Made by a program: the position numbers and the translations under genes. The notes under the pieces were generated by a model. That model searched no databases and was not told the origin of the DNA. It saw only the letters and a list, made by a program, of their open reading frames with translations. Shown in pieces: positions 1 through 5,599 of a DNA stretch of 5,599 nucleotides. Positions within the stretch are counted from its first letter, which is position 1, and each line of letters opens with the position of its first letter. This DNA comes from Chitinophagaceae bacterium (lineage in GTDB: Bacteria > Bacteroidota > Bacteroidia > Chitinophagales > Chitinophagaceae), in assembly GCA_003509845.1 (NCBI GenBank), contig DOMR01000045.1, forward strand, positions 1 to 5,599. The letters are read 5' to 3'.

Positions 1-63
1 GCCAACGATGGACTTAATGGAGCAGGAAGCGTTTTTAAAAGACCATATTTTATTATATTTTAG
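1..63 (+). CDS. C-terminal end of an unidentified protein (5' part outside window)
   Basis: Frame 1 is open from the first base and stops at TAG 61-63, giving 20 residues: ANDGLNGAGSVFKRPYFIIF. The tail is rich in aromatic and branched residues and ends in Phe, as the last strand of many outer-membrane beta-barrels does, so an outer-membrane protein is possible. Twenty residues are too few to assign a family. In several Bacteroidota a large type IX secretion/gliding protein gene (sprA) lies before gcvH, but this tail does not resemble SprA C-termini as I remember them. The 71-base gap to gcvH holds a candidate promoter, so this gene probably ends its own transcription unit. Confidence 0.5.
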   Translation, partial: ANDGLNGAGSVFKRPYFIIF

Positions 64-83
64 TAACATTAATTTCTAGTAGA

Positions 84-114
84 TTGTTTTTTTAGCGTTT
101 TTTATGAATCTTTG
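84..114 (+). promoter_or_regulatory. Candidate Bacteroidota-type promoter for the gcvH gene cluster
   Basis: TTG at 84-86 matches the -33 element and AATCTTTG at 107-114 matches the -7 element TAnnTTTG with one mismatch (first base). They are separated by 20 bases, within the usual range for the Bacteroidota primary sigma factor. Transcription would begin near 120, leaving a leader of about 15 bases before the gcvH ATG at 135. The region is AT-rich, so a chance match is possible; no operator is evident. Confidence 0.4.
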
Positions 115-134
115 CAACAATTAAAAATAAGTAT

Positions 135-512
135 ATGCAATTCCCAGCCGATTTAAGATACACCAAGGACCACGAATGGATTAAAGTAGAAGGTAATGTA
201 GCCACTATTGGCATTACTGATTTCGCGCAAGGCGAGCTAGGTGACATTGTATATATTGACATTAATACCGTTGGTAAAATGCTATCTGCTGAGGCGGTTT
301 TTGGAACGGTAGAAGCTGTAAAAACGGTGAGTGATTTATTTTTACCGGTTGCAGGAACTATCAATGAAATTAATCCAGCATTAGCAGCACAACCTGAGTT
401 AGTGAATACCGACCCTTATGGTGCAGGATGGATGGTGAAAGTAACGATGGTGAATCCTGATGATGTTGCGCAACTTATGACTAGTGAAGCTTATAGCCAA
501 TTGGTGCATTAA
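135..512 (+). CDS. gcvH: Glycine cleavage system H protein (lipoyl carrier)
   Basis: GcvH is the cytoplasmic lipoylated carrier of the glycine cleavage system. Its swinging lipoyl arm takes the aminomethyl group from the P protein (GcvP), passes it to the T protein (GcvT), and is reoxidised by lipoamide dehydrogenase. The protein has 125 residues, the normal length for the family. The N-terminal YTKDHEWI (9-16), the GITDFAQGELGDIVYID segment (26-42) and the lipoyl-attachment segment VEAVKTVSDLFLP (59-71) are all typical; Lys63 is the expected lipoylated residue. The later NPALAAQPELVN and DPYGAGWMVKV segments (about 80-103) are also characteristic. The ATG at 135 begins the conserved N-terminus directly. 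gcvT and gcvP are not in this window, so gcvH is detached from them, as is common in this phylum. It heads a same-strand cluster with vanZ-like, marR and GHL10 genes. Confidence 0.97.
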   Translation: MQFPADLRYTKDHEWIKVEGNVATIGITDFAQGELGDIVYIDINTVGKMLSAEAVFGTVEAVKTVSDLFLPVAGTINEINPALAAQPELVNTDPYGAGWMVKVTMVNPDDVAQLMTSEAYSQLVH

Positions 513-519
513 TCTGATC

Positions 520-924
520 ATGACACATTCAATTAAAACTTTATTCTGGGTCATTGCCGAATGTGTACTTGTATTTGTTTTATTAAGTTTGCCTGGGGAT
601 GAATTCTCTGACCATACAAGTTGGATTTCGAAAATTATGGCCCTACCCTATGCTGATAAAGTAGTGCATATAGGGCTTTTTGGGAGTTTGGCCTTATCTC
701 TATTTTTCCATTTAGAAATGTTGACCGATACCAGATATAAAACGACGCGGGCAAAAGCCATTGCTTTAATTATTTGTATTCTGTATGGTATTGGTATGGA
801 ATACTATCAAAAATACTATGTTCCTAGTAGGGGCTTTGATGTTTTAGATATGTTGGCTGACGCTATTGGTGCATTATGTGCCTTACCTTTGTTTGAGTTA
901 CTTGGAAAGAAACTTTTTAAATAA
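520..924 (+). CDS. VanZ-like family integral membrane protein
   Basis: A 134-residue protein with four predicted membrane segments (about 8-24, 47-64, 78-93 and 112-128). VanZ-family signatures are visible: DKVVHIGLFG (46-55) in the second segment, and GIGMEYYQKYYVPSRGFDVLD (90-110) leading into MLADAIGALCA in the last. VanZ itself gives low-level teicoplanin resistance in enterococci, but the wider family is found in many bacteria without glycopeptide resistance and its biochemical role is unknown, so the name should not be read as a resistance call. An in-frame ATG at 484 would add 12 residues but overlap gcvH by 29 bases; the ATG at 520 leaves a 7-base gap and puts the first helix near the N-terminus, so it is preferred. 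No clear Shine-Dalgarno is present. Likely co-transcribed with gcvH, a pairing I recall from other Bacteroidota genomes. Confidence 0.85.
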   Translation: MTHSIKTLFWVIAECVLVFVLLSLPGDEFSDHTSWISKIMALPYADKVVHIGLFGSLALSLFFHLEMLTDTRYKTTRAKAIALIICILYGIGMEYYQKYYVPSRGFDVLDMLADAIGALCALPLFELLGKKLFK

Positions 925-946
925 TTTATAATTAGTACCTGTAAGA

Positions 947-1411
947 ATGGGGATTGAAAAAGACATACAACAATCTTGTTTCAGAAATGAATTTCAAAAA
1001 ATGGGCATTAATCTCATTTATACGGCCAATTGGTTAAATGAAAAGATAGCGCATATTTTAGCGAATGAAGAAATTACCCAACAACAATATAATATTTTAA
1101 GAATTTTGCGCGGAAGTGATTGTCCCTTAAGCACCCTCAAAATAAGAGAACGCATGTTGGATAAGATGAGTGATACCAGTCGAATTGTAGATCGCTTAAT
1201 TGCCAAAGGTTTGGTTGAAAAAACTGCTTGCTTAAAAGACAAAAGATTAGTGGATATCACCATTTCCAAAAAGGGACTGGTATTAGTTGATAAATTGGAT
1301 CAATTTAACGATCAAATAGATGCGGTATTAAAAGGTGTTGATGAAAAAGAGGCGCAAACCATCAATCAACTATTAGATAAAATAAGAGCAAGCTCGGAAC
1401 CTAAAATATAA
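947..1411 (+). CDS. MarR-family winged helix-turn-helix transcriptional regulator
   Basis: A 154-residue protein with the standard MarR layout. An N-terminal dimerisation helix (about 12-40) is followed by ITQQQYNILRILRG (43-56), a helix-turn-helix with recognition helix around MSDTSRIVDRLIAKGLV (74-90), and the wing with the conserved DKR (98-100) and LVDITISKKG (101-110). A C-terminal dimerisation helix covers about 111-150. MarR proteins are dimeric and usually repress their own operon or a neighbour until a small ligand or oxidant releases them; the ligand here cannot be told. Cysteines lie at 11, 59 and 95, but none sits clearly in the OhrR-type sensing context. The ATG at 947 is favoured because the residues before the alternative Met19 look like normal family N-terminus. 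It follows the vanZ-like gene by 22 bases and precedes the GHL10 gene by 13, so those genes are the first candidates for its control. No obvious palindromic operator is visible in the 22-base gap. Confidence 0.93.
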   Translation: MGIEKDIQQSCFRNEFQKMGINLIYTANWLNEKIAHILANEEITQQQYNILRILRGSDCPLSTLKIRERMLDKMSDTSRIVDRLIAKGLVEKTACLKDKRLVDITISKKGLVLVDKLDQFNDQIDAVLKGVDEKEAQTINQLLDKIRASSEPKI

Positions 1412-1424
1412 TAAAATAATTTAC

Positions 1425-2891
1425 ATGCGAATTATACTAAGTATCCTATTTATAGGATTTTTTCTTTTTGCCAAGGCACAACCAAAAATTTCAGATAAAA
1501 ATATTTTTGAATTCAGGGGCGTATGGGTAGCTACTGTAGAAAATATAGATTGGCCAAGTAAAAGAGGGCTTAGCAATGAAGATCAAAAAAGAGAATTTAT
1601 TGCATTATTAGATATGCATAAGAAAAATGGCATGAATGCAATTGTGATGCAAGTGCGACCATCGGGCGATGCAATGTACCCTTCCACTTTGGAGCCATGG
1701 AGTGAATACCTCATGGGTAAGCAGGGTTTACCACCAAGTCCCTTTTATGATCCATTGGCATTTATGATTCAAGAAACACATAACCGTGGGATGGAATTTC
1801 ATGCATGGATTAATCCCTATCGTGCAGTATTTAATGTCAACAGATCAAGTGTAGCGCCGAGCCATATAACAAAAATTCATCCAGAATGGTTTTTAGAATA
1901 TGGTGATAAAAAATATTTTAACCCAGGATTGCCTGAAGTTTGGAAACATACAAATCGGGTGGTACGTGACTTGGTCTCAAGATATGATATTGATGCAGTG
2001 CATATGGATGACTATTTTTATCCATATCGTATTGCTGGAAAAGAATTCCCAGACCAAGCGACCTATATCACCAATAAACGCGGATTGAATAAAGAGGATT
2101 GGAGACGCAGTAATTGTGATACCATCATTAAACAATTAAACGCCACCATACGCAGTACTAATCCATCTGTGCAATTTGGCATTAGTCCATTCGGTGTTTG
2201 GAGAAACAAGTCAGTAGATCCCAAAGGAAGTAATACCAAAGCAGGGCAAACTAATTATGATGACTTGTATGCCGATATATTATTGTGGCTTGAAAAAGGC
2301 TGGATTGATTATGTGACACCGCAAATTTATTGGGAGCATGGGCATCCCTTAGCCGACTACGATGAAATCATTAATTGGTGGGATAAAAATAGTTATGGCA
2401 AAAACTTATATATAGGTCACGGTATATACCGCGCAGGAAGTAACGCAGGATGGAAAGATAAAAATGAAATTCCTTATCAAATTAAGCGTGTGCGTACACT
2501 TCCCAACACCAATGGCTCTATTTACTTTAGCAGTAAAAGCTTTAACTCAAATGCCAATGGATGGAATGATAGTTTACAAAAACACTATTATCAAAAGCCC
2601 GCCTTATTGCCTACCATGCCATGGTTAGTGCAATATGAAATGGTTACACCTGTAGTTGAAAAAAAATCAACCAACGAATATAGCATTAGCAATACGCAAA
2701 AAACGGGTGTGAAACAATATGCAATTTTGAAAAAAATGGAGGAAAGCTATACCGTGGAAATAATTATTAATGCGCCAACACAAACCCTTAATTTAAACGA
2801 ACTGGGTATTGTAAAAAATAACAAATACAAATATTGGCTGGTTGCAATTGGTAAGCAAAATCAATTAAGTAAACTAGTAGCACTTCCTTAG
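1425..2891 (+). CDS. Secreted glycoside hydrolase-like protein, GHL10/DUF187 family (YngK/DigH-like)
   Basis: A 488-residue exported protein. Residues 1-18 form a signal peptide ending in an AKA cleavage site before Gln19; there is no lipobox cysteine, so it should be soluble in the periplasm or outside the cell. Residues about 28-400 form the TIM-barrel typical of the family: RGVWVATVENIDWPS (31-45), MQVRPSGDAMYPS (75-87), FHAWINPYR (125-133), HPEW (152-155), NPGLPEVW (166-173), DIDAVHMDDYFYPY (188-201), FGISPFGVWRN (251-261) and IDYVTPQIYWEHGH (294-307). Asp195/Asp196 in HMDDYFYP are the strongest catalytic candidates. Residues about 405-488 look like a small beta-rich domain, possibly Fn3-like. 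Within this family E. coli DigH (YddW) is reported to cleave peptide-free peptidoglycan glycan strands, so a peptidoglycan role is plausible, but substrate cannot be read from sequence. No type IX secretion C-terminal domain is evident. It ends the same-strand cluster and its stop lies 8 bases from the convergent kup stop. Confidence 0.9.
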   Translation: MRIILSILFIGFFLFAKAQPKISDKNIFEFRGVWVATVENIDWPSKRGLSNEDQKREFIALLDMHKKNGMNAIVMQVRPSGDAMYPSTLEPWSEYLMGKQGLPPSPFYDPLAFMIQETHNRGMEFHAWINPYRAVFNVNRSSVAPSHITKIHPEWFLEYGDKKYFNPGLPEVWKHTNRVVRDLVSRYDIDAVHMDDYFYPYRIAGKEFPDQATYITNKRGLNKEDWRRSNCDTIIKQLNATIRSTNPSVQFGISPFGVWRNKSVDPKGSNTKAGQTNYDDLYADILLWLEKGWIDYVTPQIYWEHGHPLADYDEIINWWDKNSYGKNLYIGHGIYRAGSNAGWKDKNEIPYQIKRVRTLPNTNGSIYFSSKSFNSNANGWNDSLQKHYYQKPALLPTMPWLVQYEMVTPVVEKKSTNEYSISNTQKTGVKQYAILKKMEESYTVEIIINAPTQTLNLNELGIVKNNKYKYWLVAIGKQNQLSKLVALP

Positions 2892-2899
2892 CTTTATTA

Positions 2900-4870
2900 C
2901 TACTCGTATACTCTTTTTAGAAGCGATTGCTCATTGGCTTTAATAATTAAAGGCACGTGTTCAACCACGGTCATATCATTATCCAAACCAAACGCTTTTT
3001 GATCACTTTGTGATAATTGCTTGATATTAAAGTATACATCCATAATAAAATCTTCTTTAATACTTAACTCATTTTCAATAGAGAAAAAGCTTTCTATAAT
3101 TACATAAGTGATATCGGTATGGAAATCTTTACTCTTCAATGATTCGTACTTACTATAAATACCTAATTCTTGGGATTCATTTAATTCCTGCATTACTTTT
3201 TTAAAGCACAAATTAACGCGCGGTTGAATCCTAAATCCTAATTTAAAATCAACGCGCATCACTTTGTCATCCACTAATTCACGGATGGAATATTCCATAC
3301 CATACGGCGAATCGGTTCGATCAATATGCAAGAACCAATAAATATCTGCACGTTTGGGCTTGCGGTTTAATATTGAATCAATAATGCGATGCTCAATTTC
3401 ACGGTGATTATTTGCTTTGGTTAAATACACTAGGTGCGTTGCGTATTTTGGTATATCCTTATCAGCGCTCAACTCCACTAATGGTTCTAGATAATCTTTC
3501 AGCTTAACAAAATCCAAATAACGATTGGTAATTTTTCGTGCACGATGCCAGATCATCATCACAAATATCATGCTGAATGAAAATACAAATGTTATAATTG
3601 CTTCATGAATTTTTACTACGTTCGCAACAAAAAATGAAACCTCCACAATTGCAAATATTAAAATAATAGCCGCCACCAACCACTGATTCCACCTTTTAAC
3701 ATTTAACATGTAAAAGTTAATTAAAACAGTTGTCATGATCATGGTAACGATAATAGAGAAGCCATATGCAGCAAGCATATGTTCACTTTTTCTAAAATAA
3801 AGTAGCATAGTAACACAACCTACCCACAATATAAAATTTAAACTTGGGATATAAATTTGACCTTTTTGATCTGTAGGAAACTTTACTGTAACACGTGGCC
3901 AAAAGTTTAAACTAATGGCTTCATTGATCAATGTAAAAGAACCACTAATCAAAGCCTGACTGGCAATGATGGTTGCAATGGTGGCAATTCCAATACCAAT
4001 TAATAAAAACCAATGCGGCATTATTTCAAAAAACGGATTAATCCCATTTGAAGTAGTCCCAACATGATTTAATAACCATGCACCTTGTCCCATATAGCTC
4101 ATGACTAAGGCGAATTTTACAAACATCCAGCTTACTTGAATATTTTTACGGCCGCAATGACCTAAGTCACTATACAATGCCTCTGCTCCAGTAGTACATA
4201 AAAACACAGCACCTAAAATCCAAAAACCTTTTGGATAATTTACTAATAAATCAAGCCCATAATAAGGATTCAATGATTTAAGAATAGTGATATTACCAAA
4301 TACTTGAATCGATCCTAAAATTAAAATCATGGTAAACCAGAGCAACATGATTGGGCCAAATGCAAATCCAATAATTTTTGTACCAAAACGTTGAAAGAAA
4401 AAAAGCAAAGAGATAATCGTTAAAACAATTCCAACGGTTAAATTATTACCTGGCACAATCACTTTTTCCAATCCTTTAATCCCTGCCAATCCTTCAATTG
4501 CAGAGGATACAGAAACAGGAGGCGTAATCATACCATCCGCTAAAAGCATTGCAGCTCCTATGATCGCCGGTATATATATCCATTTAACGTAACGACGAAT
4601 AAGTGCAAACAAAGAAAAAATCCCCCCTTCGCCTCTGTTATCCGCGCGAAGCGTTAAAAAAACATATTTGAAAGTGGTTTGTAAAGTCAGTGTCCAAAAA
4701 ACGCAAGAAATAGCACCGTAGATTAATTGTTCTGTAATTACTTTGTGATTGATAATGGTACTAAATACATATAAAGGGGAGGTCCCAATATCTCCGTAAA
4801 TAATCCCTAAAGTAACTAATAAGCCTGCTACTGAGAATTTGTGGGTATGCCCATTGGTTGTATGTGCCAT
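2900..4870 (-). CDS. kup: KUP/HAK/KT-family potassium transporter
   Basis: A 656-residue inner-membrane K+ uptake protein of the KUP family, whose characterised members act as K+/H+ symporters. About twelve membrane segments are visible between residues 15 and 441, followed by a soluble C-terminal domain (442-656). Family signatures are intact: GIIYGDIGTSPLYVF (22-36) in the first helix with Asp27, RADNRGEGGIFSLFAL (75-90), ADGMITPPVSVSSAIEGL (111-128), GAEALYSDLGHCGRKNI (228-244), GQGAWLL (261-267) and SQALISGSFTLINEA (304-318). Length matches the family norm of about 620-660. The ATG at 4870 gives a short cytoplasmic N-terminus before the first helix, as expected. Upstream, on this strand, is the SRPBCC gene with a 94-base gap. 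GAACTTTG read on the minus strand at 4898-4891 resembles a -7 element, with a TTTG at 4918-4915 spaced slightly short, so an own promoter is possible but weak. Confidence 0.96.
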   Translation of the reverse strand: MAHTTNGHTHKFSVAGLLVTLGIIYGDIGTSPLYVFSTIINHKVITEQLIYGAISCVFWTLTLQTTFKYVFLTLRADNRGEGGIFSLFALIRRYVKWIYIPAIIGAAMLLADGMITPPVSVSSAIEGLAGIKGLEKVIVPGNNLTVGIVLTIISLLFFFQRFGTKIIGFAFGPIMLLWFTMILILGSIQVFGNITILKSLNPYYGLDLLVNYPKGFWILGAVFLCTTGAEALYSDLGHCGRKNIQVSWMFVKFALVMSYMGQGAWLLNHVGTTSNGINPFFEIMPHWFLLIGIGIATIATIIASQALISGSFTLINEAISLNFWPRVTVKFPTDQKGQIYIPSLNFILWVGCVTMLLYFRKSEHMLAAYGFSIIVTMIMTTVLINFYMLNVKRWNQWLVAAIILIFAIVEVSFFVANVVKIHEAIITFVFSFSMIFVMMIWHRARKITNRYLDFVKLKDYLEPLVELSADKDIPKYATHLVYLTKANNHREIEHRIIDSILNRKPKRADIYWFLHIDRTDSPYGMEYSIRELVDDKVMRVDFKLGFRIQPRVNLCFKKVMQELNESQELGIYSKYESLKSKDFHTDITYVIIESFFSIENELSIKEDFIMDVYFNIKQLSQSDQKAFGLDNDMTVVEHVPLIIKANEQSLLKRVYE

Positions 4871-4964
4871 GAATCAAAGTAAATTGAGGACAAAGTTCAT
4901 TAAAATTAAACATACAAACCATCAAACAGGGGAAGTATTTTGGAAATATCTTCATTTATTTTTA
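4871..4964 (-). other. Intergenic gap between the SRPBCC gene and kup; possible weak kup promoter
   Basis: These 94 bases lie downstream of the SRPBCC stop and upstream of the kup start, both on the minus strand. I see no convincing terminator hairpin with a T-run. Minus-strand GAACTTTG (4898-4891) matches TAnnTTTG at all but the first base, and TTTG at 4918-4915 lies 16 bases upstream, shorter than ideal. Another TTnnTTTG match at 4882-4875 is too close to the start codon to leave a normal leader. A promoter here is likely from the gap length but its position is not settled. Confidence 0.25.
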
Positions 4965-5438
4965 CTAAGGCTTGTAAGTACCCCATTTTTGCTCGACTGC
5001 CTGAAACCTAAAATCAAAAATCCCTTGCAACTGCTTTTTGACCAAAATCACTTGTGCAATATCTCCCAAAAAACCCAACGGAATTTTATAATGCACAATA
5101 TCTTCCATTTTTACACCTCCAGGAACCGCGGTAAAGTGATGCTGATGATGCCACATGATATAGGGACCAAAACGTTGCTCATCCACAAAATAAGCGCCCT
5201 CTTTTACATGGGTAATTTCGGTCATCCAGTATAATGGGATTCCTAAAATAGGTTTTACCGTGTATTCAATGATTTGACCAGGGTACATTTTAGAACCATG
5301 GTGTTTGCTGATAATGTTAAACCCCATTTTCGCTGGGGTGATTTTGGCTAAATTAGCGGGGCTACTAAAAAAATCCCAGGCTTCTGCTAAAGAAATGGGA
5401 ATAAACTGCTCGGTGTGGATGGAATATACTTTTGACAT
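4965..5438 (-). CDS. SRPBCC-fold (START/Bet v 1-like) ligand-binding domain protein
   Basis: A 157-residue soluble protein resembling the bacterial SRPBCC group (COG4276-like), whose members form a deep hydrophobic cavity between a curved beta-sheet and a long C-terminal helix. Visible family features are FIPISLAEAWDFFSSPANLAKITP (12-35, first strand and helices), YTVKPILGIPLYWMTEI (59-75), FVDEQRFGPYIMWHHQHHF (84-102) and KMEDIVHYKIPLGFLG (110-125), then the C-terminal helix (about 126-148). There is no signal peptide or membrane segment, so it is cytoplasmic. Ligand and role are unknown; nearby genes do not reveal them. The frame stays open upstream to an ATG at 5570, but that 44-residue extension would run across the divergent helicase-like gene and lies outside the fold, whereas the Met at 5438 directly precedes the first strand; it is the preferred start. 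Confidence 0.88.
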   Translation of the reverse strand: MSKVYSIHTEQFIPISLAEAWDFFSSPANLAKITPAKMGFNIISKHHGSKMYPGQIIEYTVKPILGIPLYWMTEITHVKEGAYFVDEQRFGPYIMWHHQHHFTAVPGGVKMEDIVHYKIPLGFLGDIAQVILVKKQLQGIFDFRFQAVEQKWGTYKP

Positions 5439-5504
5439 AATAGTATAACAAAGCAAAAAGGTTTTTGTTGCAATAATTCCCCTTAAAGCCATTAATTTTA
5501 TCCT
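5439..5504. promoter_or_regulatory. Divergent promoter region between SRPBCC gene and helicase-like gene
   Basis: This 66-base gap must hold the 5' signals of two divergent genes. For the plus-strand gene, TTG 5468-5470 and TAATTTTA 5493-5500 (one mismatch to TAnnTTTG) are 22 bases apart, but transcription would then begin close to the ATG at 5505, leaving almost no leader. For the minus-strand gene, TTG read at 5473-5471 and TTGCTTTG at 5456-5449 are only 14 bases apart, which is short. The two TTG elements abut in the palindrome TTGCAA (5468-5473). The existence of promoters is likely from gene layout; these exact elements are tentative. Confidence 0.3.
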
Positions 5505-5599
5505 ATGATTAGTAAAGCCGAGCAACAAAAAGCATTTGAGGAAGTTTATGGCGCATTGAATGCCGAACAAAAGTTGGCGGTGGATACGATTGATGGCCC
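5505..5599 (+). CDS. N-terminus of a UvrD/PcrA-type superfamily 1 DNA helicase (3' part outside window)
   Basis: An ATG at 5505 opens a frame that runs to the window edge: 31 full codons plus two bases of a probable Pro codon. The segment ALNAEQKLAVDTIDGP (17-32) matches the Q-motif region of UvrD/Rep/PcrA-like helicases, where LNxxQxxAV is followed by an acidic stretch, GP and then the Walker A GxGKT. Walker A would lie just beyond the edge, so ATP binding cannot be confirmed here. The 16-residue N-terminal lead with the FEEVY segment resembles Bacteroidota ATP-dependent helicases, some of which carry a C-terminal PD-(D/E)XK nuclease domain; that part is unseen. It would unwind DNA 3' to 5' in repair or recombination if the family call is right. 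It is divergent from the SRPBCC gene. Confidence 0.75.
   Translation, partial: MISKAEQQKAFEEVYGALNAEQKLAVDTIDG

Noticed and set aside
64..93. Terminator for the upstream truncated gene, suggested by the T-run at 87-93
   Set aside because: There is no stable GC-containing stem before the T-run.
83..121. Inverted repeat ATTGTT (83-88) / AACAAT (116-121) in the gcvH upstream region, considered as an operator
   Set aside because: The arms are only 6 bases, 27 bases apart, in very AT-rich DNA where such pairs arise by chance.
92..364. Minus-strand open frame opposite gcvH
   Set aside because: It lies antisense to a clear gcvH gene and shows no recognisable family features.
484..519. Longer start for the VanZ-like gene at ATG 484
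   Set aside because: It would overlap gcvH by 29 bases and add a 12-residue lead not needed for the first helix; the ATG at 520 fits the usual tight but non-overlapping spacing.
520..924. Glycopeptide resistance gene call for the VanZ-like protein
   Set aside because: No vanHAX, vanRS or other van cluster genes are present, and the VanZ-like family is widespread in bacteria unrelated to resistance; Gram-negative outer membranes already exclude glycopeptides.
1018..1269. Minus-strand open frame opposite the MarR gene
   Set aside because: It is antisense to a well-supported coding region and its translation shows no domain.
1900..2088. Plus-strand open frame inside the GHL10 gene
   Set aside because: It is an out-of-frame shadow within the most conserved part of the hydrolase.
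4761..5234. Open frames at 4761-4955 (minus) and 4839-5234 (plus)
   Set aside because: They overlap the kup N-terminus and the SRPBCC gene in other frames or on the other strand, and show no family resemblance.
5439..5570. 44-residue N-terminal extension of the SRPBCC gene
   Set aside because: It would run across the divergent helicase-like coding start, lies outside the recognisable fold, and the Met at 5438 sits just before the first strand.
1..5599. tRNA/rRNA genes, CRISPR arrays, insertion sequences, prophage or defence genes
   Set aside because: No cloverleaf-like sequence, regular direct-repeat array, transposase motif or terminal inverted repeat was seen; coding sequence with known families fills nearly the whole window.

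Overview
The window reads as ordinary chromosomal DNA from a member of the Bacteroidota. The best guess is Chitinophagaceae or a close relative; that family-level placement comes from overall protein resemblance and is an inference. The evidence for the phylum is AT-rich DNA, few Shine-Dalgarno-like sequences before the starts, a Bacteroidota-style promoter (TTG then AAnnTTTG) before the first full gene, and a MarR regulator and Kup transporter that resemble versions seen in this phylum. No mobile element, tRNA, rRNA, CRISPR array or phage gene is visible. No gene-free stretch exceeds about 95 bases.

Left part, plus strand (1-2891). The window opens with the last 20 codons of an unidentified protein ending in an aromatic-rich tail. 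After a 71-base gap with a candidate promoter come four tightly packed genes: gcvH (lipoyl carrier of the glycine cleavage system), a four-helix VanZ-like membrane protein, a MarR-type regulator, and a secreted glycoside hydrolase-like protein of the GHL10/DUF187 (YngK/DigH-like) family. Gaps between them are 7, 22 and 13 bases, so they probably share a transcript.

Right part, mostly minus strand (2900-5438). A full-length Kup-type potassium transporter faces the hydrolase gene, with only 8 bases between the two stop codons. Upstream of kup, on the same strand, is an SRPBCC-fold (START/Bet v 1-like) protein of unknown ligand. Divergent from it, 66 bases away, is the start of a gene whose first 31 residues look like the N-terminus of a UvrD/PcrA-type superfamily 1 helicase; the window ends before its Walker A motif.

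How the genes may work together. No single pathway links them. GcvH acts in one-carbon/glycine metabolism. The VanZ-like protein and the GHL10 protein both suggest cell-envelope work, and the MarR regulator between them could control one or both; this is inferred from position only. Kup supplies K+ uptake. I found no convincing undescribed system. The most checkable points are the regulator-hydrolase pairing, the recurrent gcvH-vanZ neighbourhood, and the very compact convergent and divergent junctions.
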